A stretch of 64,000 nt of DNA from Castellaniella sp034675905. GTDB lineage: Bacteria > Pseudomonadota > Gammaproteobacteria > Burkholderiales > Burkholderiaceae_B. How positions within the stretch are numbered: the first letter of the stretch is position 1; each line of letters starts with the position of its first letter. A model generated the notes under the pieces. That model was given only the letters and a program-made list of their open reading frames with translations. It was not told the origin of the DNA and searched no databases. The stretch spans positions 186,001 through 250,000 of the forward strand of contig NZ_JAUCCV010000002.1 in NCBI RefSeq assembly GCF_034675905.1. Direction: 5' to 3'. A program made the position numbers and the translations under genes. Shown piece after piece: positions 27,096 through 36,596 of this stretch.

Positions 27096-28433
27096 TTATG
27101 CGCCGATCACTTCCAGCCCCCCCATATAGGGGCGCAACACGGGCGGGATGAGCACACTGCCGTCAGCCTGCTGATAGTTTTCCAGCACGGCGACCAAGGC
27201 ACGCCCTACCGCCAGCCCCGAACCATTCAGGGTATGCAGGTATTCCGGTTTGGCCTTGGGGCCCTCGGGGCGGAAACGTCCCTGCAGGCGGCGGGCCTGG
27301 AAGTCCAGGCAGTTGGACACAGAGGAAATTTCGCGCCAGGTGTTCTGCGCCGGCAGCCAGACTTCCAGGTCATAGGTCTTGGCCGACCCGAATCCCATAT
27401 CGCCTGCGCACAGCAGCACAACCCGATAGGGAAGCCCCAGCGCCTGCAGCACATGCTCGGCATGACCGACCATGTCATCCAGCGCCTGCCAGGACTGTTC
27501 GGGATGCACGATCTGCACCATTTCCACCTTGTCGAACTGGTGCTGGCGAATCAGGCCGCGCAGATCACGGCCGCCGCTGCCGGCTTCCGAACGGAAGCAC
27601 GGCGTATGCGCCGTCAGCTTCAGCGGCAGATCCTGCGCATCCAGGATGCGGTCGCGCACCGTGCCGGTGAGCGGAATTTCCGCCGTCGAAATCAGGTACA
27701 GGTCTTCGGCTTGGCCCTCGTCGTCGGGCGTGCTGCCCTGCCCGCCCCGGGTCACCGAGAACATATCGTCCTTGAACTTCGGCAACTGGCCGGTGCCAAA
27801 CAGCGTGGAACTGTTGACGATGTAAGGCGTATAGCATTCCTGGTAGCCATGCTCGCCCGTCTGCAGATCCAGCATGAATTGCGCCAGCGCGCGATGCAAG
27901 CGGGCGACAGGACCACGCAACATCATGAAGCGCGCGCCCACCAAAGACCGGGCCGCCTCGAAATCCAGGCCCAGGGGTTCTGCCAAGGCCACATGGTCCC
28001 GCGGCTCAAAGCCCAGACTGGCAGGGTTGCCGGCGGCATCGGCTGCGCCCGGCAGCCAACGCCGCACTTCGACGTTGTCGGCCTCGGAGACCCCATCGGG
28101 CACGCTGTCATCCGGCAAATTGGGAATGGTCATCAGCCACTGGGACAATTCCTGCTGCACGTCGCCCAGGTCCTGCTCCAGGGCCTTCAGGCGATCAGGA
28201 ATTGCCTGGGACTCCGCCAGCACGGCGGACGCATCCTGGCCCTGGGATTTCAATTGGCCGATCTGCTTGGCCAGCGCGTTGCGGCGGGCCTGCAATTCTT
28301 CCGTCTGCACCTGGACGGCCTTGCGGCGGGCTTCCAGTGCATGATAGCGGTCCGTATCGAAGCTCAGGCCGCGACGGCCCAAGGCGTGCACGACGCGGTC
28401 CAGGTCCTTGCGCAGCAGATTGGTATCTAACAT
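27096..28433 (-). CDS. serS: Seryl-tRNA synthetase
   Basis: Class II synthetase of 445 aa. An N-terminal coiled-coil tRNA-binding arm spans about residues 30-105 (ALEARRKAVQVQTEELQARR). Class II motif 2 appears in TPCFRSEAGSGGRDLRGLIR and motif 3 in NGSGLAVGRALVAVLENYQ. Near the start a minus-strand TACAAT box (28469-28464) is a possible -10 element about 30 bases upstream. It neighbours a serine tRNA gene in the same orientation. Confidence 0.96.
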   Translation of the reverse strand: MLDTNLLRKDLDRVVHALGRRGLSFDTDRYHALEARRKAVQVQTEELQARRNALAKQIGQLKSQGQDASAVLAESQAIPDRLKALEQDLGDVQQELSQWLMTIPNLPDDSVPDGVSEADNVEVRRWLPGAADAAGNPASLGFEPRDHVALAEPLGLDFEAARSLVGARFMMLRGPVARLHRALAQFMLDLQTGEHGYQECYTPYIVNSSTLFGTGQLPKFKDDMFSVTRGGQGSTPDDEGQAEDLYLISTAEIPLTGTVRDRILDAQDLPLKLTAHTPCFRSEAGSGGRDLRGLIRQHQFDKVEMVQIVHPEQSWQALDDMVGHAEHVLQALGLPYRVVLLCAGDMGFGSAKTYDLEVWLPAQNTWREISSVSNCLDFQARRLQGRFRPEGPKAKPEYLHTLNGSGLAVGRALVAVLENYQQADGSVLIPPVLRPYMGGLEVIGA

Positions 28434-28570
28434 AGTGGTGGGCAGGTAATGGAAATCCCGAGTATTGTATTAAATTAAGCCATCGGCATTCCGATATCCG
28501 GTCTGATCACCGCGCAGCAAGCGCCTGACGGGCCAGCCAGCCCGCTATTTGACGGCTCAGAACACACCCC

Positions 28571-29185
28571 ATGCAGGACACCATCCGCTATATCCCCGCT
28601 GCAGAATTGACGGCATCCCCCTGGAAAAACGGCGGCGGCACCACACGCCAGATCGCCATTTTCCCGGCGAACGCCACGATGGATGATTTCATCTGGCGCA
28701 TCAGCGCTGCCGACGTCGCCGCCGACGGGCCTTTTTCCTATTGGGAAGATATCGATCGCATTCTGGTCCTGACCCAGGGCGGCCCGATGCATCTGCACCG
28801 GCCGGACACTGGCCAGGACACCGTGCTGGAGACCGGCGCACGGCTGTATTTCGCGGGCGAAACCCCTTATATGGCCACCCTGCGGACAGGCCCAGCCAGA
28901 GACTTCAACCTGATGTTGCGCCGCAAGCAGGCGCACGGCTGCGTCGACATGCGCAGCGGCCCCCAGAAGCTGCCCTTGCGGCCGGGCGACACGATCCTGC
29001 ACTGCGTGCAGGGGCGATTCCAGACCGGACTGCCAGCCCATCTGGGGGGCGATCGCATCCTGGAGCCGGGAGATACCCTGCACATCACGCTGGATTACGT
29101 GCCGTTCTTTCCCCTGATCCTGACCCCGCTGACGCCGGATGCGCGTCTGGCCGACGCGCGGGTGAATCTGTATCCTCAGCGATAG
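28571..29185 (+). CDS. hutD: HutD/Ves family protein
   Basis: A 204-aa cupin-fold protein of the HutD family. Typical opening is PAAELTASPWKNGGGTTRQIA, then FIWRISAADVAADGPFS and the DRILVLTQGGPM strand. HutD proteins are linked to histidine use in Pseudomonas, possibly as governors, but no hut gene is near here, so the role is open. The 3' end overlaps the convergent permease by ten bases. The ribosome-binding site is weak. Confidence 0.82.
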   Translation: MQDTIRYIPAAELTASPWKNGGGTTRQIAIFPANATMDDFIWRISAADVAADGPFSYWEDIDRILVLTQGGPMHLHRPDTGQDTVLETGARLYFAGETPYMATLRTGPARDFNLMLRRKQAHGCVDMRSGPQKLPLRPGDTILHCVQGRFQTGLPAHLGGDRILEPGDTLHITLDYVPFFPLILTPLTPDARLADARVNLYPQR

Positions 29186-30405
29186 ACCGGCAAGACATCC
29201 AGCACGTCGGGCGACAACAGATGAAAGCCCGCTGCCAGCACGCCATAGATCAGCACGATCCAGACCAAGCCCGCACGGCTGCTGCCCGCCTTGAATTCCA
29301 TCAAGGCCGGGATGATCACCGACCAGATGGCCGCCGCAAAACCGGCAAAGCCGATCGCCATGATGAAACCATCCGGAAAAACCGCGCCGGCCAGCACCGG
29401 CGGAGCAAAAGCCACCAGCGCCGTCTTGACCCTGCCGGACAAAGTATCGTCGAAGGAACAGGCGTCGGCGATATAGTCGAACAAGCCCAACCCGGCGCCC
29501 AGGAATGACGTCACCACAGCCAGAAAGGCAAAGACCGACACCGTCCGCCCCAGCCACGCATCGGCGCGCACCTGTTCCACCGCCGCCAGGTAATGGCTGA
29601 TATTGCCCCCCTGCGCGTACACCTGCCGCATGTCGTCGCGTCCCAGCACCCCGAATCCCATCAGGATCCAGGCGGCATAGAACAGCGCCGCAATCAGCAG
29701 GCCATAGGCGATGCAGCGACCGATGCGACGTTCATCGGGGCCGTAGTATTTCACCAGACTGGGCACGCTGGCATGAAAGCAGAAGGACGTCAGGAAATAC
29801 GGCAGGGTCGCCAACAGATACCAGGCCTTGGGCAGTGCATCGGGCGCTGCGAACGCGGCATCCTGCAAATGGCTGGTCTGAAAGGCGGGCAGCATGCCCG
29901 CCAAGGCCGCGACGAAAGCGATCACCATCCCCGCCATCAGCACGACCGAGAGGCGATCCACGACGCGAGTGCTCCAGAAGATGCAGCCCGCCAGCAGCAG
30001 ACCGAAGCACAGGCTGACCAGCCCCTGCGGCCAGGACAGGCCCAGGCTGTGTTCCAGCGTGGCGCCGCCCCCGCTGGTATAGGCATACATCAGCATGTAC
30101 AGCACGAAGCCGACGGACAGCCCGTTCAGCAGATTCCAGCCCCGCCCCAGCGTGCCGCGCACGACAGTATCGAAGCTGGCGCCAGGGGCGTAGCGCAGAT
30201 TCGCCCGCAGGATCATCAAGGCGCTGGCCCGCATCATGCAAAACGACAGGGCCAGCACGATCAAGGTCCATCCGGTCCACATGCCCGCCGCGATGATTGG
30301 CAGCGTCAGCATGCCAGCGCCGATCACGGTACCGGCAACGATCATGGTGCCGCCCAGGATGGATGGCGAGGAATGCCCCGGATGCGGGGCGGTCTTGCGA
30401 TTCAA
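29176..30405 (-). CDS. Aromatic amino acid permease (Mtr/TnaB/TyrP family)
   Basis: A 409-aa membrane protein with 11 expected helices of the HAAAP family. The first helix holds GGTMIVAGTVIGAGMLTLP, the hallmark of these transporters, and later SFCFHASVPSLVKYYG marks the conserved central helix. E. coli relatives import tryptophan or tyrosine with protons; which one is carried here is unresolved. It follows a racemase gene by 69 bases on the same strand. Confidence 0.88.
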   Translation of the reverse strand: MNRKTAPHPGHSSPSILGGTMIVAGTVIGAGMLTLPIIAAGMWTGWTLIVLALSFCMMRASALMILRANLRYAPGASFDTVVRGTLGRGWNLLNGLSVGFVLYMLMYAYTSGGGATLEHSLGLSWPQGLVSLCFGLLLAGCIFWSTRVVDRLSVVLMAGMVIAFVAALAGMLPAFQTSHLQDAAFAAPDALPKAWYLLATLPYFLTSFCFHASVPSLVKYYGPDERRIGRCIAYGLLIAALFYAAWILMGFGVLGRDDMRQVYAQGGNISHYLAAVEQVRADAWLGRTVSVFAFLAVVTSFLGAGLGLFDYIADACSFDDTLSGRVKTALVAFAPPVLAGAVFPDGFIMAIGFAGFAAAIWSVIIPALMEFKAGSSRAGLVWIVLIYGVLAAGFHLLSPDVLDVLPVYR

Positions 30406-30474
30406 CAGTGTTCTCCAGGGCCTGCTTCCGTCAGGCGAAGGCGGGATTGTAGAGTACCTGGCCGTCGCGCCGCG

Positions 30475-31182
30475 CTACCCATCCAGCGCCTTATCCGCCG
30501 CCGCCTGCGCATGAATCGCCGTCGTATCGAACAGCGGCACGCGGGCGTCCTGCGGGCCGACCAGCAAAGAAATTTCCGTGCAGCCCAGGATGATGCCCTG
30601 TGCGCCTTGATCAGCCAGTTTGTGCATCACGGCGCGGTAGGCTTGGCGTGACGTGTCTTCAATGCGGCCCAGGCACAGTTCTTCATAAATGACGCGATGC
30701 ACCAAGGCCCGGTCTGCGGAGTCCGGCACCAGGACCTGAATGCCGTGCTGATCCTGCAGGCGATCACGGTAAAAGGGCTGCTCCATGGTGAATGCAGTAC
30801 CCAGCAAACCGATGCGGTCCAGACCCGCCTGGCGGATGGCGGCCGCCGTCGGATCGGCGATGTGCAACAACGGAATTCGGACGGCGGATTCGATGGCGGG
30901 CGCAACCTTGTGCATGGTGTTGGTGCACAGTACCAGGAAGTCGGCGCCGGCCCGTTCCAGCATTCGGGCGGCATCCGCCAAAATGGCGCCCGCGGCATCC
31001 CAGTCGCCGGCATGCTGCAGCCGTTCAATCTCGGCGAAATCCACGCTATACAACACGATTTTGGCGGAATGCAGGCCGCCCAGCCGCGTTTTGACGGCCT
31101 CGTTGATCTGACGGTAGTACGGCACGGTGGATTCCCAGCTCATGCCGCCGATCAGGCCGATAGTTTTCACAGGCTTCGTCAC
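30475..31182 (-). CDS. Aspartate/glutamate racemase family protein
   Basis: A 235-aa cofactor-independent amino acid racemase (YgeA/aspartate racemase type). The opening IGLIGGMSWESTVPYYR is characteristic. The two catalytic cysteines sit in LCTNTMHKV and LGCTEISLLV. The start is GTG at 31182, six bases after AGGGTG. It lies 46 bases after rarA and ahead of an amino acid permease; a shared amino acid theme with the permease is inferred from position. Confidence 0.88.
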   Translation of the reverse strand: MTKPVKTIGLIGGMSWESTVPYYRQINEAVKTRLGGLHSAKIVLYSVDFAEIERLQHAGDWDAAGAILADAARMLERAGADFLVLCTNTMHKVAPAIESAVRIPLLHIADPTAAAIRQAGLDRIGLLGTAFTMEQPFYRDRLQDQHGIQVLVPDSADRALVHRVIYEELCLGRIEDTSRQAYRAVMHKLADQGAQGIILGCTEISLLVGPQDARVPLFDTTAIHAQAAADKALDG

Positions 31183-31228
31183 ATTTCACCCTGTACTGAT
31201 TTTTTATTGGAAAGAGCAGCTGCCCGGA

Positions 31229-32584
31229 TCAATCCCGTGTGTCTTCATCCCACTGGCGCAGTTGCGCCAATTTTTCACCGATTTTCAGCTCCAGGCCACG
31301 GGGCGCAGGTTGATACCAGCCAGGCTCCGGGATGCCGTCGGGCAGATAGGTTTCCCCCGCCGCATACGCATTGGGTTCATCATGGGCATAGCGGTACGCA
31401 TGACCATAACCCAGTTCCTTCATGAGCTTCGTCGGCGCATTGCGCAGATGCACCGGAACCTCGCGGCTCTTGTCCTGCTTCACGAAAGCCCTTGCCTGGT
31501 TGTAGGCCATATAGCCCGCATTGCTCTTGGCGGCGACCGCCAGGTAGATGACGGCCTGTCCCAAGGCCAATTCGCCTTCGGGACTGCCCAGCCGCTCATA
31601 GGTCAGCGCAGCATCGTTGGCAATCTGCAGGGCGCGGGGGTCAGCCAGGCCGATGTCTTCCCAGGCCATGCGCACGATGCGGCGCGCCAGATATCGCGGA
31701 TCGGCGCCACCATCCAACATGCGGGTCAGCCAGTACAGCGCGGCATCGGGGTGGGATCCGCGCACGGATTTGTGCAAAGCGGAAATCTGATCATAGAAAT
31801 TGTCGCCGCCCTTGTCGAAGCGACGGGCGTTCAAAGTCAGGGCGTTCTGGATGAAATCGGCATCGATCCGGCTGACGCCGCTGGCGCCTGCCGCCGTCTG
31901 GCACTGCTCCAGCAGGTTCAAGAGCCGCCGGGCATCGCCATCGGCATAGCCCACCAGCGTATCGACCGCCAGATCATCAAACACCAGATCGCCCATGGCC
32001 TGGGACTGCGCCCGCTGCACCAGATGGCGCAATTCCTCTTCCGACAAAGGCTTCAGCACGTAGACCTGGGCGCGCGACAGCAAGGCGGAATTGACCTCGA
32101 AGGACGGGTTTTCCGTCGTCGCGCCGATAAAGGTCACCAGACCGCTTTCCACAAAAGGCAGCAAGGCATCCTGCTGGGACTTGTTGAAACGGTGGATTTC
32201 ATCGACGAACAGGATGGTGGGCTGGCCCTGCATCTGATGCTGCTCGGCCTGCGCCATGGCGGCACGGATGTCCTTGACGCCGGAAAACACCGCCGACAAG
32301 GCGATGAAGGCGCAATCGAAGGCTGTGGCCATCAGCCGCGCCAGCGTGGTCTTGCCCACCCCCGGCGGCCCCCAGAAGATCATGGAATGGGGTTTGCCGG
32401 ACTGAAAGGCCAGACGCAGCGGTTTGCCCTCGCCCAACAGGTGGGACTGGCCGATGACCTCGTCCAAGGTGCGGGGGCGCAGGGCCTCGGCCAAGGGCGC
32501 ATGCGCTGAACCGACAGGCGCGCCCCTGCTGCCGCTGCCGGACGGCAGAGGCGCCCCCCCCAGCAGATCCCCCTGGGTCGCCAT
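31229..32584 (-). CDS. rarA: Replication-associated recombination ATPase RarA (MgsA)
   Basis: AAA+ clamp-loader-like ATPase of 451 aa acting at stalled forks. Walker A is WGPPGVGKTTLARLMA, Walker B ILFVDEIHRFNKSQQD, and the sensor region is GATTENPSFEVNSALLSR; the tetramerisation C-terminus begins DALYWLTRML-like in this family (here AALYWLTRMLDGGADPRY). ATG 32584 overlaps the lolA stop by one base. The longer open frame extends into lolA and adds unrelated sequence. Order ftsK-lolA-rarA is conserved in proteobacteria (often with serS after it). Confidence 0.95.
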   Translation of the reverse strand: MATQGDLLGGAPLPSGSGSRGAPVGSAHAPLAEALRPRTLDEVIGQSHLLGEGKPLRLAFQSGKPHSMIFWGPPGVGKTTLARLMATAFDCAFIALSAVFSGVKDIRAAMAQAEQHQMQGQPTILFVDEIHRFNKSQQDALLPFVESGLVTFIGATTENPSFEVNSALLSRAQVYVLKPLSEEELRHLVQRAQSQAMGDLVFDDLAVDTLVGYADGDARRLLNLLEQCQTAAGASGVSRIDADFIQNALTLNARRFDKGGDNFYDQISALHKSVRGSHPDAALYWLTRMLDGGADPRYLARRIVRMAWEDIGLADPRALQIANDAALTYERLGSPEGELALGQAVIYLAVAAKSNAGYMAYNQARAFVKQDKSREVPVHLRNAPTKLMKELGYGHAYRYAHDEPNAYAAGETYLPDGIPEPGWYQPAPRGLELKIGEKLAQLRQWDEDTRD

Positions 32585-33243
32585 CAGTTCATCTTGACCA
32601 GATCCGCGCCCTGAGGCACCGTGAACTGGAACTGGGAGGCAGGGATGCCGGGATTCGCTTTCAAATCGGTAAAGGTGATGCGCGAAGTCTGACCAAAGGC
32701 ATCCAGCAATTCCAGGCGTCTGGGCAGGCCATCGGCAAAGCCGATATCCACGTGGGTAAAGCCCGCGTCCGGGGTCTTGGGCGCTGCGCGCAGCCACTGC
32801 AAGCCATCGCGGTCAGGCTGGGCCTGCACTGTAAAAGCATCGTCCAGCGACCCGGAACCGAACAACAGCGCCGCCGGCGATGCGCCGATCGCCTGCCCGG
32901 CCTTGCGTTCCGTGACCTGCTCCAGGTCCGGATCGTACTGATAGACACGCTGTCCATCGGACACGATCAGCTGGGCATAGGGTTTGACGACCTGCCAGCG
33001 GAATTTGCCCGGGCGCTGAAAGGCGAAAGTCCCTGTCTGAACGCGCTCGACGCCATTCTGGGCGGCTTGCGCCTGCTGGAACTGGCCCGTGGCGGACTTG
33101 ACCTTGTCGACGAAGGTCTGCAGCTGCACCTGAGCCGTATCCACAGCCCAGGACACGCTTGGCAGCCCGGTCAGGCCAGCCACCAAGACAGCCGCCGCCA
33201 ACATGCGGCGGTGACGCGGAAAATCAATATTCATATTGGTCAC
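32584..33243 (-). CDS. lolA: Outer-membrane lipoprotein carrier protein LolA
   Basis: Periplasmic chaperone that ferries lipoproteins from LolCDE to LolB. The 219-aa precursor has a signal peptide (RRMLAAAVLVAGLTGLPSVSWA, cleaved after about residue 33), followed by LQTFVDKVKSATGQFQQ and the hydrophobic-pocket strands FAFQRPGKFRWQVVKPY. The start may be ATG 33243 (overlapping the ftsK stop, ATGA) or the Met three codons later. Confidence 0.93.
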   Translation of the reverse strand: MTNMNIDFPRHRRMLAAAVLVAGLTGLPSVSWAVDTAQVQLQTFVDKVKSATGQFQQAQAAQNGVERVQTGTFAFQRPGKFRWQVVKPYAQLIVSDGQRVYQYDPDLEQVTERKAGQAIGASPAALLFGSGSLDDAFTVQAQPDRDGLQWLRAAPKTPDAGFTHVDIGFADGLPRRLELLDAFGQTSRITFTDLKANPGIPASQFQFTVPQGADLVKMN

Positions 33244-35591
33244 TCGTTCTCGGCGGCTTGGGCCGGCACCAGAATATCGCGATTGCCGTTGGGCTGCTGC
33301 GGGCTGACGAGCCCGCTGCGTTCCATCTGTTCCAGAATCCGCGCCGAACGGTTGTAACCGATGCGCAGATTGCGCTGCACGAAGGAAATCGAAGCCCGGC
33401 GGCTGCGCAGCACGACTTCGACGGCCTGATCGTACAGCGGGTCGTTTTCCTGATCCGCGAAGCCGGTGACGGAGCTGAGGCCATCGCCGGTTTCACCCTC
33501 CAGAGCGCCCTCCAGCAGACCTTCGATGTAATCGGGCTCGCCTGCTTCCTTCAGGGAGTCGACCACGCGGTGGACCTCGTCGTCATGAACGAAAGCGCCA
33601 TGAACGCGGGTGGGTACGCTGGTGCCGGGCGGCTGATACAGCATGTCGCCCTGACCCAGCAGGGTTTCCGCGCCCATCTGATCCAGGATGGTGCGGGAAT
33701 CGATCTTGGACGACACCTGAAAGGCGATGCGAGTAGGAATATTGGCCTTGATCAGACCCGTGATGACGTCCACGCTGGGGCGCTGCGTCGCCAGGATCAG
33801 GTGGATGCCGGAGGCCCGCGCTTTTTGCGCCAGGCGGGCGATCAGTTCCTCGACTTTTTTGCCCACCACCATCATCAGATCCGCCAATTCGTCGATGACC
33901 ACGACGATCATGGGCAGGGTGCTCAGCGGTTCGGGCGCATCCGGCGTCAAGGAAAAAGGATTGGGGATCGGCTGTTCCTGTTTCTGCGCTTCGCGGATCT
34001 TGGTATTGAAGCCGGACAGGTTGCGCACCCCCAGCTTGCTCATGAGCTTGTAGCGCTTTTCCATTTCGGCCACGCACCAGTTCAGCGCGTTGGCCGCATG
34101 GCGCATATCGGTGACCACGGGCGCCAGCAGATGAGGAATGCCTTCATAGACGGACATTTCCAGCATCTTAGGGTCGATCAGGATCAGGCGCACCTGACTG
34201 GCATCGGCCTTGTACAGCAAGGACAGGATCATGGCATTGATGCCCACGGATTTGCCCGACCCCGTCGTGCCGGCCACCAGCAGGTGGGGCATTTTCGCCA
34301 GATCAGCCACGACCGGGTTGCCCGCGATGTCCTTGCCCAGCGCCATGGTCAGCAGCGAGGCGCTGCTGTGGTAGACCTGGGACCCCAGAATTTCGGACAG
34401 GCGCACCATCTGGCGACGCGGATTGGGCAGTTCCAGGCCCATCAGGTTTTTACCCGGAATGGTTTCCACCACCCGGATGCGCACCAGACTGAGCGCTCGC
34501 GCCAGGTCTTTGGCCAGATTGACGATCTGGCTGCCCTTGACCCCGGTGGCCGGTTCGATTTCATAGCGGGTGATGACCGGGCCGGACTGGGCCGACACCA
34601 CAGTGACGCTGACACCGAAATCCGACAATTTCTTTTCGATCAGGCGCGAGGTGTATTCGATGGTTTCCGGCGAGACGGTTTCCTGGGCCTGTTCGACGGG
34701 ATCCAGCAGGGACAGGGCCGGCAGGCCACCCTGGGCCGGGTCCTCTTTGACGGTGAACAGCGCCTGCTGCTTTTCCTGCTGTACGCGCGGGGATTTGGGT
34801 ACCGTCGTCACGGTGGGCTCGATGCGCACCGGCTGCTCGTGCACCAGCTGCGTCTGGCGGGTCTCGACCAGTTCCTGGCGTTCCGCCTGCGCGGTCATAC
34901 CGGCCCGGCGGTCCTGCCAGGCGTTTTTTAAATCCAGCAGGCGGCGCGCGCCCGATTCCAGATAGAACCCGACCCGTTCGGACACATTCAGCCAGGAAAA
35001 CCCGAAGAACAGGCTGGACCCCATGACGATGAAGGCCAGCAGCAACAAGGCGCCCCCTGCCTGGCCCGCTGTTTGGGCCAACAACCCCGCCAGCAGATGA
35101 CCCAGCTGTCCGCCCGCGCCGGCGGGCAGCGCAGCCCCCCAGCTTTGCAGGCGCAAGGCCTCGATACCCATGCAGCCCAGAAACAGCAAGGTGAACCCGA
35201 TGCCGACTTCCCAGCGCACCCGCGGCAGCAGTTCGGGGACTTTGGATGGCAGCACCACACGGGTCAGGCGATAGAACCCGGCCGCGACGTGGCGCAACAT
35301 CAGCAGCACCCACAACCAGGCCGATGCGCCAAACAGATACAGCATCAGATCGGCCACATAGGCGCCGAACGTCCCGCCCCAGTTCTGGGTGGCGCCGATG
35401 GTCAGGGAATGCGACCAGCCCGGATCGGACCGGTGCCAAGTCGCCAGGACCAGGATCAGCCAGCCGGCCACTGCCGCCAGCAGGATCCAGCGGGCCTCGC
35501 GCAGCAAACCGCTGAGGCGCACCTGCAAGGGTGAAGGGCCGTTGCGCACATTGCGCGAGGAACGGGAGGAGGTCACCGGAATTCTAGCCAT
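33240..35591 (-). CDS. ftsK: DNA translocase FtsK
   Basis: Septal DNA pump that segregates chromosome ends and activates XerCD. The 783-aa product has four N-terminal membrane helices (about residues 25-180), a linker, the motor with Walker A AGTTGSGKSVGINAMIL and Walker B MIVVVIDELADLMMVV, and a C-terminal gamma winged helix (FVQRNLRIGYNRSARILEQM) that reads KOPS. The linker is short, so the protein is nearer SpoIIIE/FtsK of Burkholderiales than the 1329-aa E. coli FtsK. ATG 35591 is chosen; the open frame up to 36449 runs antisense through trxB. Confidence 0.95.
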   Translation of the reverse strand: MARIPVTSSRSSRNVRNGPSPLQVRLSGLLREARWILLAAVAGWLILVLATWHRSDPGWSHSLTIGATQNWGGTFGAYVADLMLYLFGASAWLWVLLMLRHVAAGFYRLTRVVLPSKVPELLPRVRWEVGIGFTLLFLGCMGIEALRLQSWGAALPAGAGGQLGHLLAGLLAQTAGQAGGALLLLAFIVMGSSLFFGFSWLNVSERVGFYLESGARRLLDLKNAWQDRRAGMTAQAERQELVETRQTQLVHEQPVRIEPTVTTVPKSPRVQQEKQQALFTVKEDPAQGGLPALSLLDPVEQAQETVSPETIEYTSRLIEKKLSDFGVSVTVVSAQSGPVITRYEIEPATGVKGSQIVNLAKDLARALSLVRIRVVETIPGKNLMGLELPNPRRQMVRLSEILGSQVYHSSASLLTMALGKDIAGNPVVADLAKMPHLLVAGTTGSGKSVGINAMILSLLYKADASQVRLILIDPKMLEMSVYEGIPHLLAPVVTDMRHAANALNWCVAEMEKRYKLMSKLGVRNLSGFNTKIREAQKQEQPIPNPFSLTPDAPEPLSTLPMIVVVIDELADLMMVVGKKVEELIARLAQKARASGIHLILATQRPSVDVITGLIKANIPTRIAFQVSSKIDSRTILDQMGAETLLGQGDMLYQPPGTSVPTRVHGAFVHDDEVHRVVDSLKEAGEPDYIEGLLEGALEGETGDGLSSVTGFADQENDPLYDQAVEVVLRSRRASISFVQRNLRIGYNRSARILEQMERSGLVSPQQPNGNRDILVPAQAAENE

Positions 35592-35595
35592 CTCG

Positions 35596-35607
35596 CCATT
35601 ATAATTG
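35596..35607. promoter_or_regulatory. Symmetric ATTATAAT box between ftsK and trxB
   Basis: The sequence CCATTATAATTGG contains TATAAT on the plus strand (35600-35605) and TATAAT again on the minus strand. It lies 31 bases before trxB ATG 35637 and about 10 bases before the ftsK ATG. It fits as the -10 box of trxB; for ftsK the distance would give an almost leaderless message. -35 matches are weak on both sides. Confidence 0.45.
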
Positions 35608-35636
35608 GCAGGTCGATGATGAATGGATTTTCTGTG

Positions 35637-36596
35637 ATGTCTACTGCAAAACACGCGAAAGTGATGATTCTGGGCTCGGGTCCGGCCGGTTATTCCGCGG
35701 CGGTCTACGCCGCGCGCGCCAACCTGTCCCCGGTGCTGATCACCGGCCTGGAACAGGGTGGGCAGCTGATGACCACCACCGAGGTCGATAACTGGCCCGC
35801 TGACGTAGCCGGCGTCCAGGGGCCTGACCTGATGCAGCGCTTCATGGAACACGCCCAGCGCTTCAACACCGAAATGGTATTCGACCATATCGCCAGCGTC
35901 GATCTGTCCAAGCGGCCTTTTGTCCTGAACGGCGACACGGGCGCCAGCTATACCTGCGACGCCCTGATCATCGCCACCGGCGCCTCGGCGCAATACCTGG
36001 GCCTGGAATCCGAACAGTCCTTCATGGGGCGCGGGGTCTCCGCCTGCGCCACCTGCGACGGATTTTTCTACAAGAACCAGGACGTGGTGGTGGTCGGCGG
36101 CGGCAATACTGCGGTCGAAGAAGCCCTGTATCTGTCCAACATCTGCCGCACCGTCACCCTGGTGCACCGGCGCGACAAATTCCGCGCCGAACCCATCCTG
36201 GTCGACAAATTGATGGACAAGGTCGACAACGGCAATATGCGCCTGAAGCTCTTTCATGAGCTGCAGGAAGTCCTGGGCGACGAGTCCGGCGTCACCGGCG
36301 CCCGCCTGGTCAGCACGCAGACCGGCCAGACCGAAGACCTGGCCGTCACCGGGACCTTCATCGCCATCGGCCACAAGCCCAACACGGCCATCTTCGAAGG
36401 CCAGCTGGCCATGGAAAACGGCTACATCACGACGCGCAGCGGCCTGCAAGGGCTGGCGACCATGACCTCAGTATCAGGGGTGTTCGCTGCCGGCGACGTA
36501 CAGGATCATGTCTACCGCCAGGCCATCACCAGCGCCGGCACCGGCTGCATGGCCGCCCTGGACGCACAGCGTTGGCTGGAGAATGAAGGACATTAA
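35637..36596 (+). CDS. trxB: Thioredoxin reductase
   Basis: NADPH-dependent flavoprotein that keeps thioredoxin reduced. About 319 aa, family size. FAD motif ILGSGPAGYSAAVYAARA near the N-terminus, active-site SACATCDGFF with the CxxC pair, NADPH motif VVVVGGGNTAVEEALYLS, and the C-terminal FAD motif GVFAAGDVQDHVYRQA. ATG 35637 (MSTAKHAK) is preferred over ATG 35616 because it matches the usual TrxB N-terminus and lies downstream of the candidate promoter. The stop overlaps the start of the Smr gene. Confidence 0.95.
   Translation: MSTAKHAKVMILGSGPAGYSAAVYAARANLSPVLITGLEQGGQLMTTTEVDNWPADVAGVQGPDLMQRFMEHAQRFNTEMVFDHIASVDLSKRPFVLNGDTGASYTCDALIIATGASAQYLGLESEQSFMGRGVSACATCDGFFYKNQDVVVVGGGNTAVEEALYLSNICRTVTLVHRRDKFRAEPILVDKLMDKVDNGNMRLKLFHELQEVLGDESGVTGARLVSTQTGQTEDLAVTGTFIAIGHKPNTAIFEGQLAMENGYITTRSGLQGLATMTSVSGVFAAGDVQDHVYRQAITSAGTGCMAALDAQRWLENEGH

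Noticed and set aside
27234..28430. 398-codon open frame opposite serS
   Set aside because: Shadow frame of a well-supported synthetase gene.
35592..36449. N-terminal extension of ftsK by 286 codons
   Set aside because: It runs antisense through trxB, which has full catalytic motifs, and the extra sequence has no FtsK similarity or ribosome site.
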